Source of the DNA: Streptomyces antnestii
GTDB lineage: Bacteria; Actinomycetota; Actinomycetes; Streptomycetales; Streptomycetaceae
DNA: 64,000 nucleotides
Direction: 5' to 3'
Assembly: GCF_004005495.1 (NCBI RefSeq)
Contig: NZ_RZYA01000002.1
Coordinates: 434,001 to 498,000, forward strand
The notes beneath the pieces are model-generated. The model was not told where the DNA came from, did no database searches, and saw only the letters and a program-made list of their open reading frames with translations. The position numbers and the translations under genes are program-made. Positions 7,701-16,563 of this stretch are shown here, piece by piece. Every line of letters starts with the position of its first letter. Position 1 is the stretch's first letter.

Positions 7701-9524
7701 ATGGGCGGCTACCCGCCGATCGCCGACCACGGGCTGATCGGCGACCTCCAGACCGCCGCGCTCGTCTCCGGCACCGGCGCCGTCGACTGGTTCTGCGTGC
7801 CCCGCTTCGACTCGCCGAGCATCTTCGCCGCCCTCCTCGACCACGAGCGCGGCGGCCACTTCACCATCGCGCCGGACACGGACGACGTGACCGTGCACCA
7901 GATCTACCTGGCCGACACGGCCGTCCTCATCACCAGGTTCCTGACCCCGGACGGCGTCGGCGAGGTCGTCGACTTCATGCCCGTCGACCCGCACCCCGAC
8001 GTGCCGAGCGACCGGCACCGGCTGGTGCGCGCACTGCGCGTGGTCCGGGGAACGGTCACCTTCCGCCTCGAATGCAGGCCCCGCTTCGACTACGGCCGCG
8101 CCCCGCACACCCTGGTCCTGGACGGGCGCGGCGCCGCCTTCCACGGCCCCGGCCTCGACGTCCACCTGCGGAGCACCTTCCCGCTGGACGAGGACGGAGA
8201 CGACGTGCGCGCCACCGTGACCCTCGGGGCGGGACAGCTCGCGGGCGTCGTGCTCGACACCCGCGCCCAGGGAGCCGCGGGGCCGGGGCCGGTCGATGAG
8301 ACGCAACTCCAGGCGGAGTTCCACGCGACCCGCCTCTTCTGGCACGACTGGATCCGCCGCTGCCGCTACCGGGGCCGCTGGCAGCAGATGGTGAACCGCT
8401 CGGCGATCACCCTCAAACTGCTCACCTACGCGCCGTCCGGAGCCCCGGTCGCCGCCGCCACCATGGGCCTGCCCGAACAGGTCGGTGGCGAGCGCAACTG
8501 GGACTACCGCTACACGTGGATCCGCGACGCCTCCCTCTCGATGAGGGTCCTGCTCGATCTCGGCTACGTCGACGAGGCCGACGCGTTCCGGAAGTGGCTC
8601 GGCGCCCGCCTGCGCGCGCCCCGCCCGGCCGGAGCGGAACCGATGCAGATCATGTACAGGATCGACGGCGACCCCGAGCTGGCCGAGGAGATCCTGGAAC
8701 ACCTCAGCGGCTACCGGGACTCGTACCCCGTACGGGCCGGGAACGGCGCCGCGGGCCAGCTGCAGCTCGACATCTACGGCGAGTTCGCCTACGCGATGAC
8801 GCACTCACCGGACCTGGCCGAGGTCGCGGGCTACGAGGGGTGGAAGGCGTTCGCCGCGCTGCTCGACTGGCTCGCCGGCACCTGGGACCGCCCCGACGAG
8901 GGCATCTGGGAGACCCGGGGCGGGCGCAAGGACTTCACGTACAGCCGGCTCATGTGCTGGGTCGCCCTCGATCGAGGGATCCGCCTCGCCACCGAGTACG
9001 CGCGGCCCGCCGACCTGGCCCGCTGGACGGCAGAACGCGACGCCATCCTCCACCAGGTCATGGCACGCGGCTGGAACCCGGACCGCAAGGCGTTCGTCCA
9101 GCACTACGACGGCGACGTCCTCGACGCGTCGCTCCTGCTGATGCCGCTGGTCGGCTTCGTCTCACCCAAGGCCTCGCAGTGGCTGGACACGCTCGACGCC
9201 ATGGACCGCGAACTGGTCACCGACAGCCTCGTCTACCGCTACAACCCCCAGGCATCCCCCGACGGCCTGCGCGGCAGCGAGGGCACGTTCTCGCTGTGCA
9301 GCTTCCTCTACGTGTACGCGCTGGCCAGGGCGGGCCGCCTCGAACAGGCCCGCTACGCGATGGACAAGATGCTCACCTACGCCAACCACGTGGGCCTCTT
9401 CGCCGAGGAGATCGGCCCGACGGGCGAGCAGCTCGGCAACTTCCCCCAGGCCTTCACCCACCTCGCCCTGATCACCGCCGCGCTGGCCCTCGACGAGGAA
9501 CTCGACAAGGCCGACGGGCGCTGA
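7701..9524 (+). CDS. Glycoside hydrolase family 15 protein (glucoamylase/trehalase type)
   Basis: 607 residues from the ATG at 7701 (ACGAGG upstream). The N-terminus GYPPIADHGLIGDLQTAALV is typical of the actinobacterial GH15 family, whose members include the trehalases of Mycobacterium and Streptomyces as well as glucoamylases. Conserved (alpha/alpha)6-barrel motifs follow: RNWDYRYTWIRDAS, DEGIWETRGG (likely catalytic acid Glu) and GLFAEEIGPTGEQLGNFPQAF (likely catalytic base Glu). There is no signal peptide, so it acts in the cytosol, on trehalose or an alpha-glucan. It probably ends at the hairpin just downstream. Confidence 0.93.
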   Translation: MGGYPPIADHGLIGDLQTAALVSGTGAVDWFCVPRFDSPSIFAALLDHERGGHFTIAPDTDDVTVHQIYLADTAVLITRFLTPDGVGEVVDFMPVDPHPDVPSDRHRLVRALRVVRGTVTFRLECRPRFDYGRAPHTLVLDGRGAAFHGPGLDVHLRSTFPLDEDGDDVRATVTLGAGQLAGVVLDTRAQGAAGPGPVDETQLQAEFHATRLFWHDWIRRCRYRGRWQQMVNRSAITLKLLTYAPSGAPVAAATMGLPEQVGGERNWDYRYTWIRDASLSMRVLLDLGYVDEADAFRKWLGARLRAPRPAGAEPMQIMYRIDGDPELAEEILEHLSGYRDSYPVRAGNGAAGQLQLDIYGEFAYAMTHSPDLAEVAGYEGWKAFAALLDWLAGTWDRPDEGIWETRGGRKDFTYSRLMCWVALDRGIRLATEYARPADLARWTAERDAILHQVMARGWNPDRKAFVQHYDGDVLDASLLLMPLVGFVSPKASQWLDTLDAMDRELVTDSLVYRYNPQASPDGLRGSEGTFSLCSFLYVYALARAGRLEQARYAMDKMLTYANHVGLFAEEIGPTGEQLGNFPQAFTHLALITAALALDEELDKADGR

Positions 9525-9536
9525 GCCCGGACACAG

Positions 9537-9573
9537 ACGTCGGCGCCGCTACGGGGGGAAGCGGCGCCGACGT
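9537..9573 (+). terminator. Intrinsic terminator after the GH15 gene
   Basis: Perfect 14-bp inverted repeat (ACGTCGGCGCCGCT, 9537-9550, with 9560-9573) and a 9-nt loop, 13 bp past the GH15 stop. It can also serve the convergent DUF4232 gene. Confidence 0.88.
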
Positions 9574-9650
9574 GTTCGGTGAGTGTGGCATATGCCGAGG
9601 GCGCGATGGAAGCCTCGGCCGAGGGGCGAGACGGCGAAACGGCGCAATGT

Positions 9651-10184
9651 TCAGGACGGGGTCGGCGCGGTGACCGGAGCGACCGTGAAGACGTTCGAGC
9701 AGACGCGGAACGGCGCCGGGATGAGAAGGGCGTCGTACGAGGCCGGCGGATAGACCCGCACGTACGTGCCCGTGGTCCGGCAGGGACCGCCGACGGGACC
9801 GTTCGTGGTGTGGAGGACCGCACCGACCGTACGGGCCGGCTGGATCGTGACCGTGCTGTACGTCTGCCCCGAGCGTCCCGCGGCCCCGCCGATCTGCTGG
9901 TGGGCGGTGTTCAGGACGCTCACACCCGGATAGCCGCGCAGCGAGCAGGCGGTGGTGCTGGTGTTGGTGAACTCGACGGGCCAGTACAGCTGGCCGGCCC
10001 CCGTGCCCTTGGCGCCCATCGACCCGTACAGGTCGTGGACGGTGCACGTACGGACGCTGCTCGCGGCCTGTGTCCGGGCGGTCCCGGACGTGGCACCGGC
10101 CGCGACGCCGCCGGTGGCCAGGGCCACGAGGGCCCCGATGGCCGCGAGTTTGCCGAGAAGAGGGATTCTGGAAGGAAGGAACAT
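9651..10184 (-). CDS. Secreted DUF4232-domain protein (paralogue of 58713-59234)
   Basis: 177 residues starting MFLPSRIP; GGAGGCG precedes the ATG. A signal peptide (LLGKLAAIGALVALATGGVAAGA) is followed by a DUF4232 domain with four cysteines (CTVHDL, CSLRGYPGV, PCRTTGTYV, VCSNVF) likely to form disulfides. The domain, common in actinobacteria, has no known activity. It is convergent with the GH15 gene. A close relative starting MFLPSEL lies 49 kb away, matching most strongly at SMGAKG-GAGQL-WP and GVSVLNTAHQQIG. Confidence 0.85.
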   Translation of the reverse strand: MFLPSRIPLLGKLAAIGALVALATGGVAAGATSGTARTQAASSVRTCTVHDLYGSMGAKGTGAGQLYWPVEFTNTSTTACSLRGYPGVSVLNTAHQQIGGAAGRSGQTYSTVTIQPARTVGAVLHTTNGPVGGPCRTTGTYVRVYPPASYDALLIPAPFRVCSNVFTVAPVTAPTPS

Positions 10185-10318
10185 GGCAACACGCCTCCGT
10201 CGCCGTATTCCGACATGGTGTCGGCTGTGAACGGTGACCCGCGAGCGCGCCGAATGGTTGTACCGGCCGCGGCGGCCGCGGCGGCCGACGCGGTCGGGCG
10301 CGGGCGCGTGACCGTGGA
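10185..10318. other. 134-bp gap between helR and the DUF4232 gene
   Basis: Holds the DUF4232 ribosome-binding site and, near 10267-10293, a GC-only stretch of CGGC/GCCG repeats able to fold on itself, which may end helR transcription. No gene seen. Confidence 0.35.
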
Positions 10319-12496
10319 TCAGCTCGTGAGGACCACCAGTTGCTGGGTCGCCCGCGTCATCGCGACGTAATGGTCGACCGCTCCCTCGATGCCGTCGCCG
10401 AACGTGGCCGGGTCGACGAGGACGACCAGGTCGAACTCAAGCCCCTTCGACAGCTCGGGGGTGAGCGACCGGACGCGGGGCGTCGACCGGAACGTCGGAT
10501 CGCCGATGACGCACGCGATTCCTTCGGCGTGCCCGGCGAGCCAGGTTTCCAGGACGGCGTCCAGGTCCGAGAGGGAACCATGGACGACGGGGACACCGCT
10601 GCTGCGGACGGAGGTCGGGACGTTGGCGTCCGGGAGCACGGCCCGGATGACCGGCTCGGCCTCCGTCATGACCTCTTCCGGCGTGCGGTAGTTGATGCTC
10701 AGGGAGGCCACGTCGATCCGGTCGAGGCCCACCCGCTCGAGCCGTTCCTCCCACGACTCGGTGAACCCGTGCCGTGCCTGGGCGCGGTCCCCGACGATCG
10801 TGAAGCTGCGGGACGGGCAGCGGAACAGCAGCATCTGCCACTCCGCGTCGGTCAGTTCCTGCGCCTCGTCCACGACCACGTGGGCGAACGGGCCCGCGAG
10901 GCGGTCCGGTTCGACGGTGGGCAGGGCGCTCTCGTCGATCAGCGTGTCCTGGAGGTCCTTGCCGCGCAGCATCCGCACCGCGCCCTCGCTGTCGTCGCCG
11001 GCCGAGGAGAAGTCGGCGGCCGACAGGATCTCGTCGATGACGCCGGCCATGCGTTCGCGCTCGGCGGCGACCGCCGCGTCGTGGCGGCGCTGACGACGTG
11101 CCGTCTCCGGGTCGCCGAGCCGCTGCCGCGCCGCGTCAAGCAGCGGCAGGTCGGACACCGTCCACGCCCGGGCGTCCGCACGCTGTAGCGTCCGGACGTC
11201 GTCGCGGCTCAGCCAGGGAGCGCACAGCCGCAGATAGGCGGGCACCGTCCACAGATCGCCGACGAGGTCGGTCGCTTCGAGGAGCGGCCACGCGCGATGG
11301 AGGGCCGTGACCAGTTCCCTGTCCTGGCGCAGCGACCGCAGGAACCGCTCGGGCGAGATGCCGTCCTCGTCCTCGTCCATCCCCTGCTTGTCCATGAGGA
11401 TCGACGCCAGCTCCTCCCAGATCTGCTCGCGCGCCTCGTTGTGCGGGGTGCCCGGGCCCGGAGCGCGGAACGCCTCGGCCCAGTCGGCGGCGCTCACCCG
11501 GACGTCGGACCAGGCCGTCGTGACGGTCATGGCTTCGGTGGGCGGCTCTTCGTAGATGGAGACGGCCTTCTCGATCGCCTGCACCATGTTCGCGGACGAC
11601 TTCAGACGCGCCACCTCCGGATCGGCCTCGGCCGGCGCTCCGGAGCCCTCGGCGACGAGGTCCCGCAGCGTGCAGATCTGGACCCCCTCCTCACCGAGGC
11701 TGGGGAGGACATCGGCGACGTAGGCCAGATACGGCTCGTGCGGGCCGACGAACAGGACACCACCCCTGTTGTGGCTGAGGCGCGGGTCCGAGTAGAGGAG
11801 GTAGGCGGAGCGGTGCAGGGCGACGACCGTCTTGCCCGTACCGGGACCGCCGTCGACGACGAGAGCGCCGCGGGAACCGGCCCGGATGATGGCGTCCTGG
11901 TCGGCCTGGATGGTGGAGAGCACGTCCCGCATCCGTTCGGAGCGGTTGGTGCCCAGGCTGGCGATGAAGGCGGACTGGTCGTCGAGCGCGGCGTGCCGTT
12001 CGAACCCGTCGGCGGTGAACACCTCGTCCCAGTAGTCGCTGATCCTGCCGCCCGTCCAGCGGTATCTGCGGCGGCTCGCGAGACCCATCGGGTTGGCGTG
12101 GGTCGCCGCGAAGAACGGCTCGGCCGCGGGGGAGCGCCAGTCGATCAGCAGCCGGCGCCCCTCGTTGTCGGTGAGCCCGAGCCGCCCGACGTACAGCGGC
12201 TCGGAGCCGTCCGCGCCAACGACGCGTCCGAGGCAGAGGTCCAGGCCGAAGCGCCGCAAGGTACGCAGGCGACCGGTCAGGCGGTGGATCTCCAGGTCCC
12301 GGTCCATCGCCTCCCGGCCGATCCCGCCGGGGGCCCGCCGCTCGGCGTCGAGACGGTCGGACAGCTCGTCGATCGACTGCCGGAGGCTGTGCGCGATGGC
12401 CGCGAAATGCCGCTCGTCGTCGGCGATCAGGGTCGGGTCGGCCTTGGGGGAGAGGTTCGTGGGGAGGGCGAACGCGCTGGTGGTGAGGGGTTCCAT
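10319..12496 (-). CDS. helR: HelR: RNA polymerase-recycling motor ATPase, rifamycin tolerance
   Basis: 725 residues from MEPLTTSAFALPT; the ATG at 12496 has AGGAG upstream. An N-terminal charged helical region (residues about 20-85) fits the coiled-coil arm that HelD-type proteins insert into RNA polymerase. Walker A GGPGTGKT is at 216-223; Walker B is VVVDEAQELT, with GDRAQARHG, SINYRTPEEV and VAMTRATQQL as the other superfamily-1 motifs. HelR is known to displace rifamycins from RNA polymerase and to be induced through the rifamycin-associated element. A match to that element is 54 bp upstream of this start. I call HelR rather than HelD or UvrD because of the size, the arm and that element. 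Confidence 0.93.
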   Translation of the reverse strand: MEPLTTSAFALPTNLSPKADPTLIADDERHFAAIAHSLRQSIDELSDRLDAERRAPGGIGREAMDRDLEIHRLTGRLRTLRRFGLDLCLGRVVGADGSEPLYVGRLGLTDNEGRRLLIDWRSPAAEPFFAATHANPMGLASRRRYRWTGGRISDYWDEVFTADGFERHAALDDQSAFIASLGTNRSERMRDVLSTIQADQDAIIRAGSRGALVVDGGPGTGKTVVALHRSAYLLYSDPRLSHNRGGVLFVGPHEPYLAYVADVLPSLGEEGVQICTLRDLVAEGSGAPAEADPEVARLKSSANMVQAIEKAVSIYEEPPTEAMTVTTAWSDVRVSAADWAEAFRAPGPGTPHNEAREQIWEELASILMDKQGMDEDEDGISPERFLRSLRQDRELVTALHRAWPLLEATDLVGDLWTVPAYLRLCAPWLSRDDVRTLQRADARAWTVSDLPLLDAARQRLGDPETARRQRRHDAAVAAERERMAGVIDEILSAADFSSAGDDSEGAVRMLRGKDLQDTLIDESALPTVEPDRLAGPFAHVVVDEAQELTDAEWQMLLFRCPSRSFTIVGDRAQARHGFTESWEERLERVGLDRIDVASLSINYRTPEEVMTEAEPVIRAVLPDANVPTSVRSSGVPVVHGSLSDLDAVLETWLAGHAEGIACVIGDPTFRSTPRVRSLTPELSKGLEFDLVVLVDPATFGDGIEGAVDHYVAMTRATQQLVVLTS

Positions 12497-12545
12497 GTCT
12501 CCTGTTTCTGCAGGTCCCGGCCTTAAGGTCAGGGATTCTGCAGCA

Positions 12546-12576
12546 CAGTGGGGGCCTTGCCGCAAGCCCCCCACTG
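12546..12576 (-). promoter_or_regulatory. Rifamycin-associated element (RAE) in an extended palindrome upstream of helR
   Basis: On the minus strand 12551-12570 reads GGGGCTTGCGGCAAGGCCCC, matching the published 19-bp RAE (GGGGCTTGCGGCAAGGCCC) that marks rifamycin-inducible genes. The symmetry extends outward: arms 12546-12560 and 12562-12576 match at 14 of 15 positions. TTGCGG within it and CAGAAT 19 nt downstream could be the helR -35 and -10. Confidence 0.92.
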
Positions 12577-12624
12577 CGCTATAAGTTGAAAGTGGCAAGG
12601 AGTGGGTTCTCCTCCTGCCCCTCT

Positions 12625-12649
12625 CCTCCCTCCCTCCCTCCCTCCCTCC
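12625..12649. repeat. CTCC tetranucleotide microsatellite
   Basis: About six copies of a CTCC/CCCT unit between the RAE and the DUF998 start. If the coding start lay further upstream it would be read as Pro/Ser-rich, so I treat it as leader sequence. Confidence 0.75.
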
Positions 12650-12705
12650 TCTCCCTCGCCTGCGTGTACACGGCGGAGCGATGGGTGGCGTTTTATCGTG
12701 GATTG

Positions 12706-13305
12706 ATGCGGCATGTTCCGAAATGGGCCCTGTTCACGTCGGGGTGCGCGCCCGTCCTGCTGATCGGCGGCTGGACGATGGCGGCCAGACTGGAGGGGCC
12801 CGCGTACAACCCCGTCACGCAGACGATCAGCGTCCTCGCGGCCTATGGCTCCGCCGGATTCTGGTGGATGACCGGAGCGCTGCTCGCCCTCGGCACGTGC
12901 CATCTGCTGACCGCCTTGGGGCTGCGTACGGCGGCGCTCGCGGGACGCCTCGCCCTCGGCGCGGGCGGGGTGGCCGCACTGGTCGTGACCCTCTTCCCGG
13001 CGCCGAGCAGCGGAGGCTCCTACCGCCACGGCTCGGTCACCGCGGTCGGCTTCGCCCTCCTGACCGTGTGGCCCATCCTGGCCGCCGCCCGCGACGGAAC
13101 CAAACCGTGGGGACTCCGCCTCGTCCCCTCCGTCACGGCGACGGCCTGCATGTGCGCGGCCGCGGTCTGGTACCTGGTCGAAACACAGAGTCACGGCGCC
13201 GCGGGCATCGCCGAACGCCTCGTCACCGTCCTGCAGTCCGTATGGCCGTTCGTGGTCGTGGCGTCATGTCTCCTGCATCGCGTCGACGACAGCGCGTCGA
13301 CCTGA
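12706..13305 (+). CDS. DUF998 family integral membrane protein
   Basis: 199 residues from MRHVPKWALFTSG. About six hydrophobic segments (FTSGCAPVLLIGGWTMA, GALLALGTCHLLTALGL, GVAALVVTLFPA, AVGFALLTVWPILAAA and others) and the motif YNPVTQTISVLAAYG are typical of DUF998 proteins. The start is uncertain: no strong ribosome-binding site is seen, and the frame extends up to 12586 across a microsatellite. Function unknown. It is divergent from helR with the RAE between them, so it could share rifamycin control. Its 3' end overlaps the convergent MmgE/PrpD gene by 42 bp. Confidence 0.75.
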   Translation: MRHVPKWALFTSGCAPVLLIGGWTMAARLEGPAYNPVTQTISVLAAYGSAGFWWMTGALLALGTCHLLTALGLRTAALAGRLALGAGGVAALVVTLFPAPSSGGSYRHGSVTAVGFALLTVWPILAAARDGTKPWGLRLVPSVTATACMCAAAVWYLVETQSHGAAGIAERLVTVLQSVWPFVVVASCLLHRVDDSAST

Positions 13306-14706
13306 CAGCCCGGGCGGCCGCGCGCCGCTCAGGTGTCGTACGAGCTCGCGCGCGTCACGCATCGTGTCGAGCCCCTCGACGGCGTCGGCGACGGACCCGG
13401 CCTGGCGCGGAGCCATGACCCGTCCGGCGAGTCCGTGGAACTTGGCGGCGACGGCGTGCGCGTCCAGGGGATTGGTCGCTGACCCGAGAGGGTCGGCGAC
13501 CTGTCGCGTATGGACTGTTCCCGCGCGAGTGGTGAGCGTGATGACCGGCTCGGCGTCCGAGTGCATCGCCGTGTCGACGTCCAGCACGATCCGGTCCAGG
13601 ACGGAACGCACGTGTGGAGAGCGCCGGTTGTCCAGGTCGTAGGCGGTGAGGTCGGCCCGGCCCAGGGCGATGCGTGCTGCGATCGCGTACGGAAGACTCA
13701 ACTGCGCGGCAGGCAGGGAGTCCACCTCGGTTCCGCCGCACATACCGTGGACGAAAGTGCTGAGGCGTACGTGGACACCGGTGACGTCGTCACGGCCGAG
13801 GCCGTGAGCGTCGAGGACCGCGCCGACCGCGTCGACGGCGGAGTGGGTGCTGCGGCATGAGGCGTACGGCTTGATCGAGCAGCGGGAGATCCGCCACCGT
13901 CGGCCGAGACCTGCGGTGAGCGCGTCCGGTGCCTGGTGTGCGGGCGCGAGGGTGCGCAGGAAACCGCCCCATACGTCTTCGAAGACGTGGGCCGGGCCGG
14001 TGACGCCGTGCGCGGCCAGCAGCGCGGCCGTGAGCCCGGATTCCGCGGCGCGTCCCGCGTGCAGTCGCTTGCTCATCGCCCCGTCGTGGACGAAGGCCCA
14101 CACGCCACCGCTGGAACTGGCCGACAGGGCGAGGGCGTGGGCGGTCCGTGGTGCGTCAAGGCCCAGGACATGGGCGGCGGCCGCCGCGGCGCCGAAGGGC
14201 CCACAGGTTCCGGTGGAGTGCCACCCCGCCTGATTGTGGGGTGTGTATCCGCCGAGCGCTTCGAGGACGCGGCGGGCCACGTCGTAACCGAGGACGACCG
14301 CGGTGAGGAGTCGCGCTCCGGAGACGACGCGGTCGGTGGCCTGGAGTGCGGCGAGGGCCGCGGGCACGACGACGGCTCCCGAGTGGTCGCAGCCTCCCGA
14401 GTCGTCGAGTTCGAATGCGTGCGCAGACACGCCGTTGACCAGCGCCGCACTGCGCGGTGTGAGGGTGAGGCACGTTCCCCAGACGGCGGCTTCGCCCGTA
14501 GGTTCCGTGGCCGTGAGGGCGGCACACAGGGCTGAGGTTTCCGCGCTGTCCGTGCCGGCCAGCGCGGCCCCGAGAGTGTCCAGGAGATGGTGCTTGGCCT
14601 TGGTGACGACAGGCGCGGGCAGGTCATCGATCCGGGTACGGACGGTGAAGCGAGCGAGGGCGCCGAGGGCGTCGGCGGCCCCGTCCCGGTGGTCCGCGGC
14701 CGTCAT
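13264..14706 (-). CDS. MmgE/PrpD family protein (possible epimerase or hydratase)
   Basis: 480 residues. Family motifs are present: HAFELDDSGGCDHSGAVVVP (the HAxxxDD box) and IKPYASCRSTHSAVDAV (the KPYxxCRxxH box). The family includes 2-methylcitrate dehydratase, cis-aconitate decarboxylase and the iminodisuccinate epimerase of Agrobacterium tumefaciens BY6. No propionate genes (prpB or prpC) are nearby; it is the last gene of the operon that begins with an ArgH-family lyase, and it overlaps the preceding deacetylase gene by 4 bp (ATGA). That context favours an epimerase or isomerase acting on an aspartate-derived substrate over a role in propionate use. This is inference. Confidence 0.85.
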   Translation of the reverse strand: MTAADHRDGAADALGALARFTVRTRIDDLPAPVVTKAKHHLLDTLGAALAGTDSAETSALCAALTATEPTGEAAVWGTCLTLTPRSAALVNGVSAHAFELDDSGGCDHSGAVVVPAALAALQATDRVVSGARLLTAVVLGYDVARRVLEALGGYTPHNQAGWHSTGTCGPFGAAAAAAHVLGLDAPRTAHALALSASSSGGVWAFVHDGAMSKRLHAGRAAESGLTAALLAAHGVTGPAHVFEDVWGGFLRTLAPAHQAPDALTAGLGRRWRISRCSIKPYASCRSTHSAVDAVGAVLDAHGLGRDDVTGVHVRLSTFVHGMCGGTEVDSLPAAQLSLPYAIAARIALGRADLTAYDLDNRRSPHVRSVLDRIVLDVDTAMHSDAEPVITLTTRAGTVHTRQVADPLGSATNPLDAHAVAAKFHGLAGRVMAPRQAGSVADAVEGLDTMRDARELVRHLSGARPPGLSGRRAVVDAMQET

Positions 14707-15620
14707 GTGCCCACCCGGGTGAGACGGGCGAACACCTCGGCGGGGTGGTCGGGTTCGTTGCTGTCATGGGTGGCTGCCCACCAGTCGGCGATCTCGCCCA
14801 CGGTCGCGAGCCACACGTCGTCGTGGCCACGGATGTGGGCGAGCAGTTCGCGCACCAGGGAGATGCGCCCGGGAGTGCCGGTGACCTCGGGCTGGAGGCG
14901 CAGGACATAGCAGAGCCCGAACCGGTGGTAGGCGGTGAACTCGGTCGTCCAGTTGCCCAGGACCTCGCGGTAGGAGGCGATACGCGACTGTCCGGACGGG
15001 AAGGCCGGGTCCAGGTTGAAGAAGAAGTAGGGGTGGTCCTCCAGCTCGAAATGGACCGGGACCTCGACAAGGCGTCGCGCTGAGCCCGCTGTTGCGGGAT
15101 GCAGGTGGGGGAGGTCGTCACCGCGCAGGGACGACGACCATGTGAACCCCAACTCTCCCAGAACCTCCGGCAGTTCGGGTGCCCAGTCCCCGTCCGGGAT
15201 GCGGAATCCCCTGGGGTGCCGGCCGGTCACCTCTGCGAGGGCCGCGCTGCCACGCTCGACGACGGCGCGCTGGCCGGCCAGGTCAAGGAGGTCGAAGTTC
15301 TCGTGCGCGTGGCCGTGGTGGGCGATCTCGTGGCCGGCCTGTGCGATGTCATGGACCAGTGCGGGGCGGAGCTCGGCCTGGCGTCCTGGCACGAACCACG
15401 TGGTGCGCACGTCCAGTTCACCGAAGGCCGCCAACAGCCGGTGCACGCCACGGGTGGCGCCGTAGCGGCCCACGGAGAGCGTCTTCTCGCGGCGTGCGAT
15501 GTCGGGGGACGAGGCGAGAAGGGGGAGTTCCGCGTCGAAGTCGACCGTGACGGCGACCGCGCAACGGGCCCCGCCGGGCCAGCGGCCCTGTGCCGCACTC
15601 GGCTCAGACACGCTGATCAC
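14703..15620 (-). CDS. Polysaccharide-deacetylase (NodB) family amidohydrolase, second copy
   Basis: 305 residues. NodB motifs: VTVDFDAELP (catalytic and metal Asp), HEIAHHGHAHENFD (metal His pair) and GFRIPDGDWAPE (active-site Arg). There is no signal peptide, so it is cytosolic, like PuuE allantoinase and related small-molecule hydrolases and unlike secreted cell-wall deacetylases. It overlaps the neighbouring deacetylase by 17 bp and MmgE/PrpD by 4 bp. Most likely it hydrolyses an amide or imide bond in the compound imported by the operon's ABC transporter; the substrate cannot be read from the sequence. Confidence 0.88.
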   Translation of the reverse strand: MISVSEPSAAQGRWPGGARCAVAVTVDFDAELPLLASSPDIARREKTLSVGRYGATRGVHRLLAAFGELDVRTTWFVPGRQAELRPALVHDIAQAGHEIAHHGHAHENFDLLDLAGQRAVVERGSAALAEVTGRHPRGFRIPDGDWAPELPEVLGELGFTWSSSLRGDDLPHLHPATAGSARRLVEVPVHFELEDHPYFFFNLDPAFPSGQSRIASYREVLGNWTTEFTAYHRFGLCYVLRLQPEVTGTPGRISLVRELLAHIRGHDDVWLATVGEIADWWAATHDSNEPDHPAEVFARLTRVGT

Positions 15621-16488
15621 CCCGCTGCGGGTTCACGGGCGCCTCCGTACGCGACCACCATGCGGCCACCTCACGGCAGGTGGCGAACCAGACCTCACCG
15701 CTGGAGCGCATGTGGGCGAGAAAGCGTTCGAGCAGGAGCAGCCGTCCGGGCTTTCCGCACACCTTCGGATGGAACAGGGTGGTCATGCACAGCCCTTCGG
15801 CGTGTGAGCCGTCGAACTCGCGTATCCAGTTGTCGAGCGTCAGCTCGTAACTGGCGATACGGTCCTGGCCGGCCGGGTAGTCGGGATTGCGGGTGTAGGC
15901 GAGGGACGCGTAGTCGTCGAGGTCCCAGCGCCCGGGTATCTCGACCAGCGGGGTGAGCGCGCCGTCGACCTCGTGCAGATACGGCCGGTCGTCGCCGCGC
16001 ATCGAGCTGGAGTAGGTGAAACCCGCCTCGACGAGCAGCCGGGGTGTGTCTGGGTGCCAGTCGCCCGAGGGGGTGCGGAAGCCGACCGCCGGGGCGCCGA
16101 GCACATCGTGGAAGATCCGCTGGCTGCGTTCGACGACCTCGGCCTGCTGGTCGGGCTCCAGATCCCAGTACCGTTCGTGCCGGTAGCCGTGGTGGGCCAT
16201 CTCGTGACCGCGTTCGATCACGGCGCGGCAGGCGTCGGGCCAGATCTCCACGACCCAGGCGGGGGTGAAGAACGTCGCGCTCACGCCGGCCTCGTCGAGC
16301 AGGTCCAGGATGCGGGGCAGCGCACGGTGGGGGCCGTAGGCGCCGAGGGCGAAGTAGCTGGGCTTGTGCCAGATGGAGCCGTCCAGCATGGCGTCGCCGG
16401 TGGGTCCGTCGAGGTCGAAGGCGAGCGCGACCGCGCTGCGGTGACCGGTCGGCCAGTACCCGGGTGTGCCGGGCTCGGTGGTGCTCAC
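15604..16488 (-). CDS. Polysaccharide-deacetylase (NodB) family amidohydrolase, first copy
   Basis: 294 residues from a GTG with AGGA upstream. Motifs are ALAFDLDGPTGD, HEMAHHGYRHERYW and GFRTPSGDWHPDT. No signal peptide. It is similar in plan and length to the neighbour at 14703-15620 (both share a GRY/GAYG...R block, the HHG box, and SSS-RGDD, RIASY and WxxEF motifs), so the two arose by duplication or form a heteromer. A hairpin at 16515-16551 separates it from the binding-protein gene. A cytosolic hydrolase of a small nitrogen compound is the best guess. Confidence 0.88.
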   Translation of the reverse strand: MSTTEPGTPGYWPTGHRSAVALAFDLDGPTGDAMLDGSIWHKPSYFALGAYGPHRALPRILDLLDEAGVSATFFTPAWVVEIWPDACRAVIERGHEMAHHGYRHERYWDLEPDQQAEVVERSQRIFHDVLGAPAVGFRTPSGDWHPDTPRLLVEAGFTYSSSMRGDDRPYLHEVDGALTPLVEIPGRWDLDDYASLAYTRNPDYPAGQDRIASYELTLDNWIREFDGSHAEGLCMTTLFHPKVCGKPGRLLLLERFLAHMRSSGEVWFATCREVAAWWSRTEAPVNPQRGDQRV

Positions 16489-16514
16489 ACGTGGTCCTAG
16501 GGGAGGAGGGAGGG

Positions 16515-16551
16515 GCGCGGTGGGGCCCCGGAGGCCGGGACTCCACCGCGC
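16515..16551 (-). terminator. Hairpin between the binding-protein and deacetylase genes (attenuator or terminator)
   Basis: 9-bp arms GCGCGGTGG (16515-16523) and CCACCGCGC (16543-16551) enclose a further GGCC...GGCC stem. Placed just after the binding-protein stop, it could stabilise that part of the message or lower downstream expression. Confidence 0.55.
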
Positions 16552-16563
16552 GGGCGGCGCTTG

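Noticed and set aside
12529-13194. Minus-strand frame over the RAE and DUF998 gene
   Set aside because: No motifs, crosses the RAE and a microsatellite, and is antisense to DUF998.
13264-14706. 2-methylcitrate dehydratase (PrpD) of propionate metabolism
   Set aside because: No prpB/prpC or propionate regulator nearby; the operon context points elsewhere. Not excluded by sequence alone.
14703-16488. Cell-wall or chitin deacetylases
   Set aside because: Neither protein has a signal peptide, and both are in an operon with an importer and a lyase.
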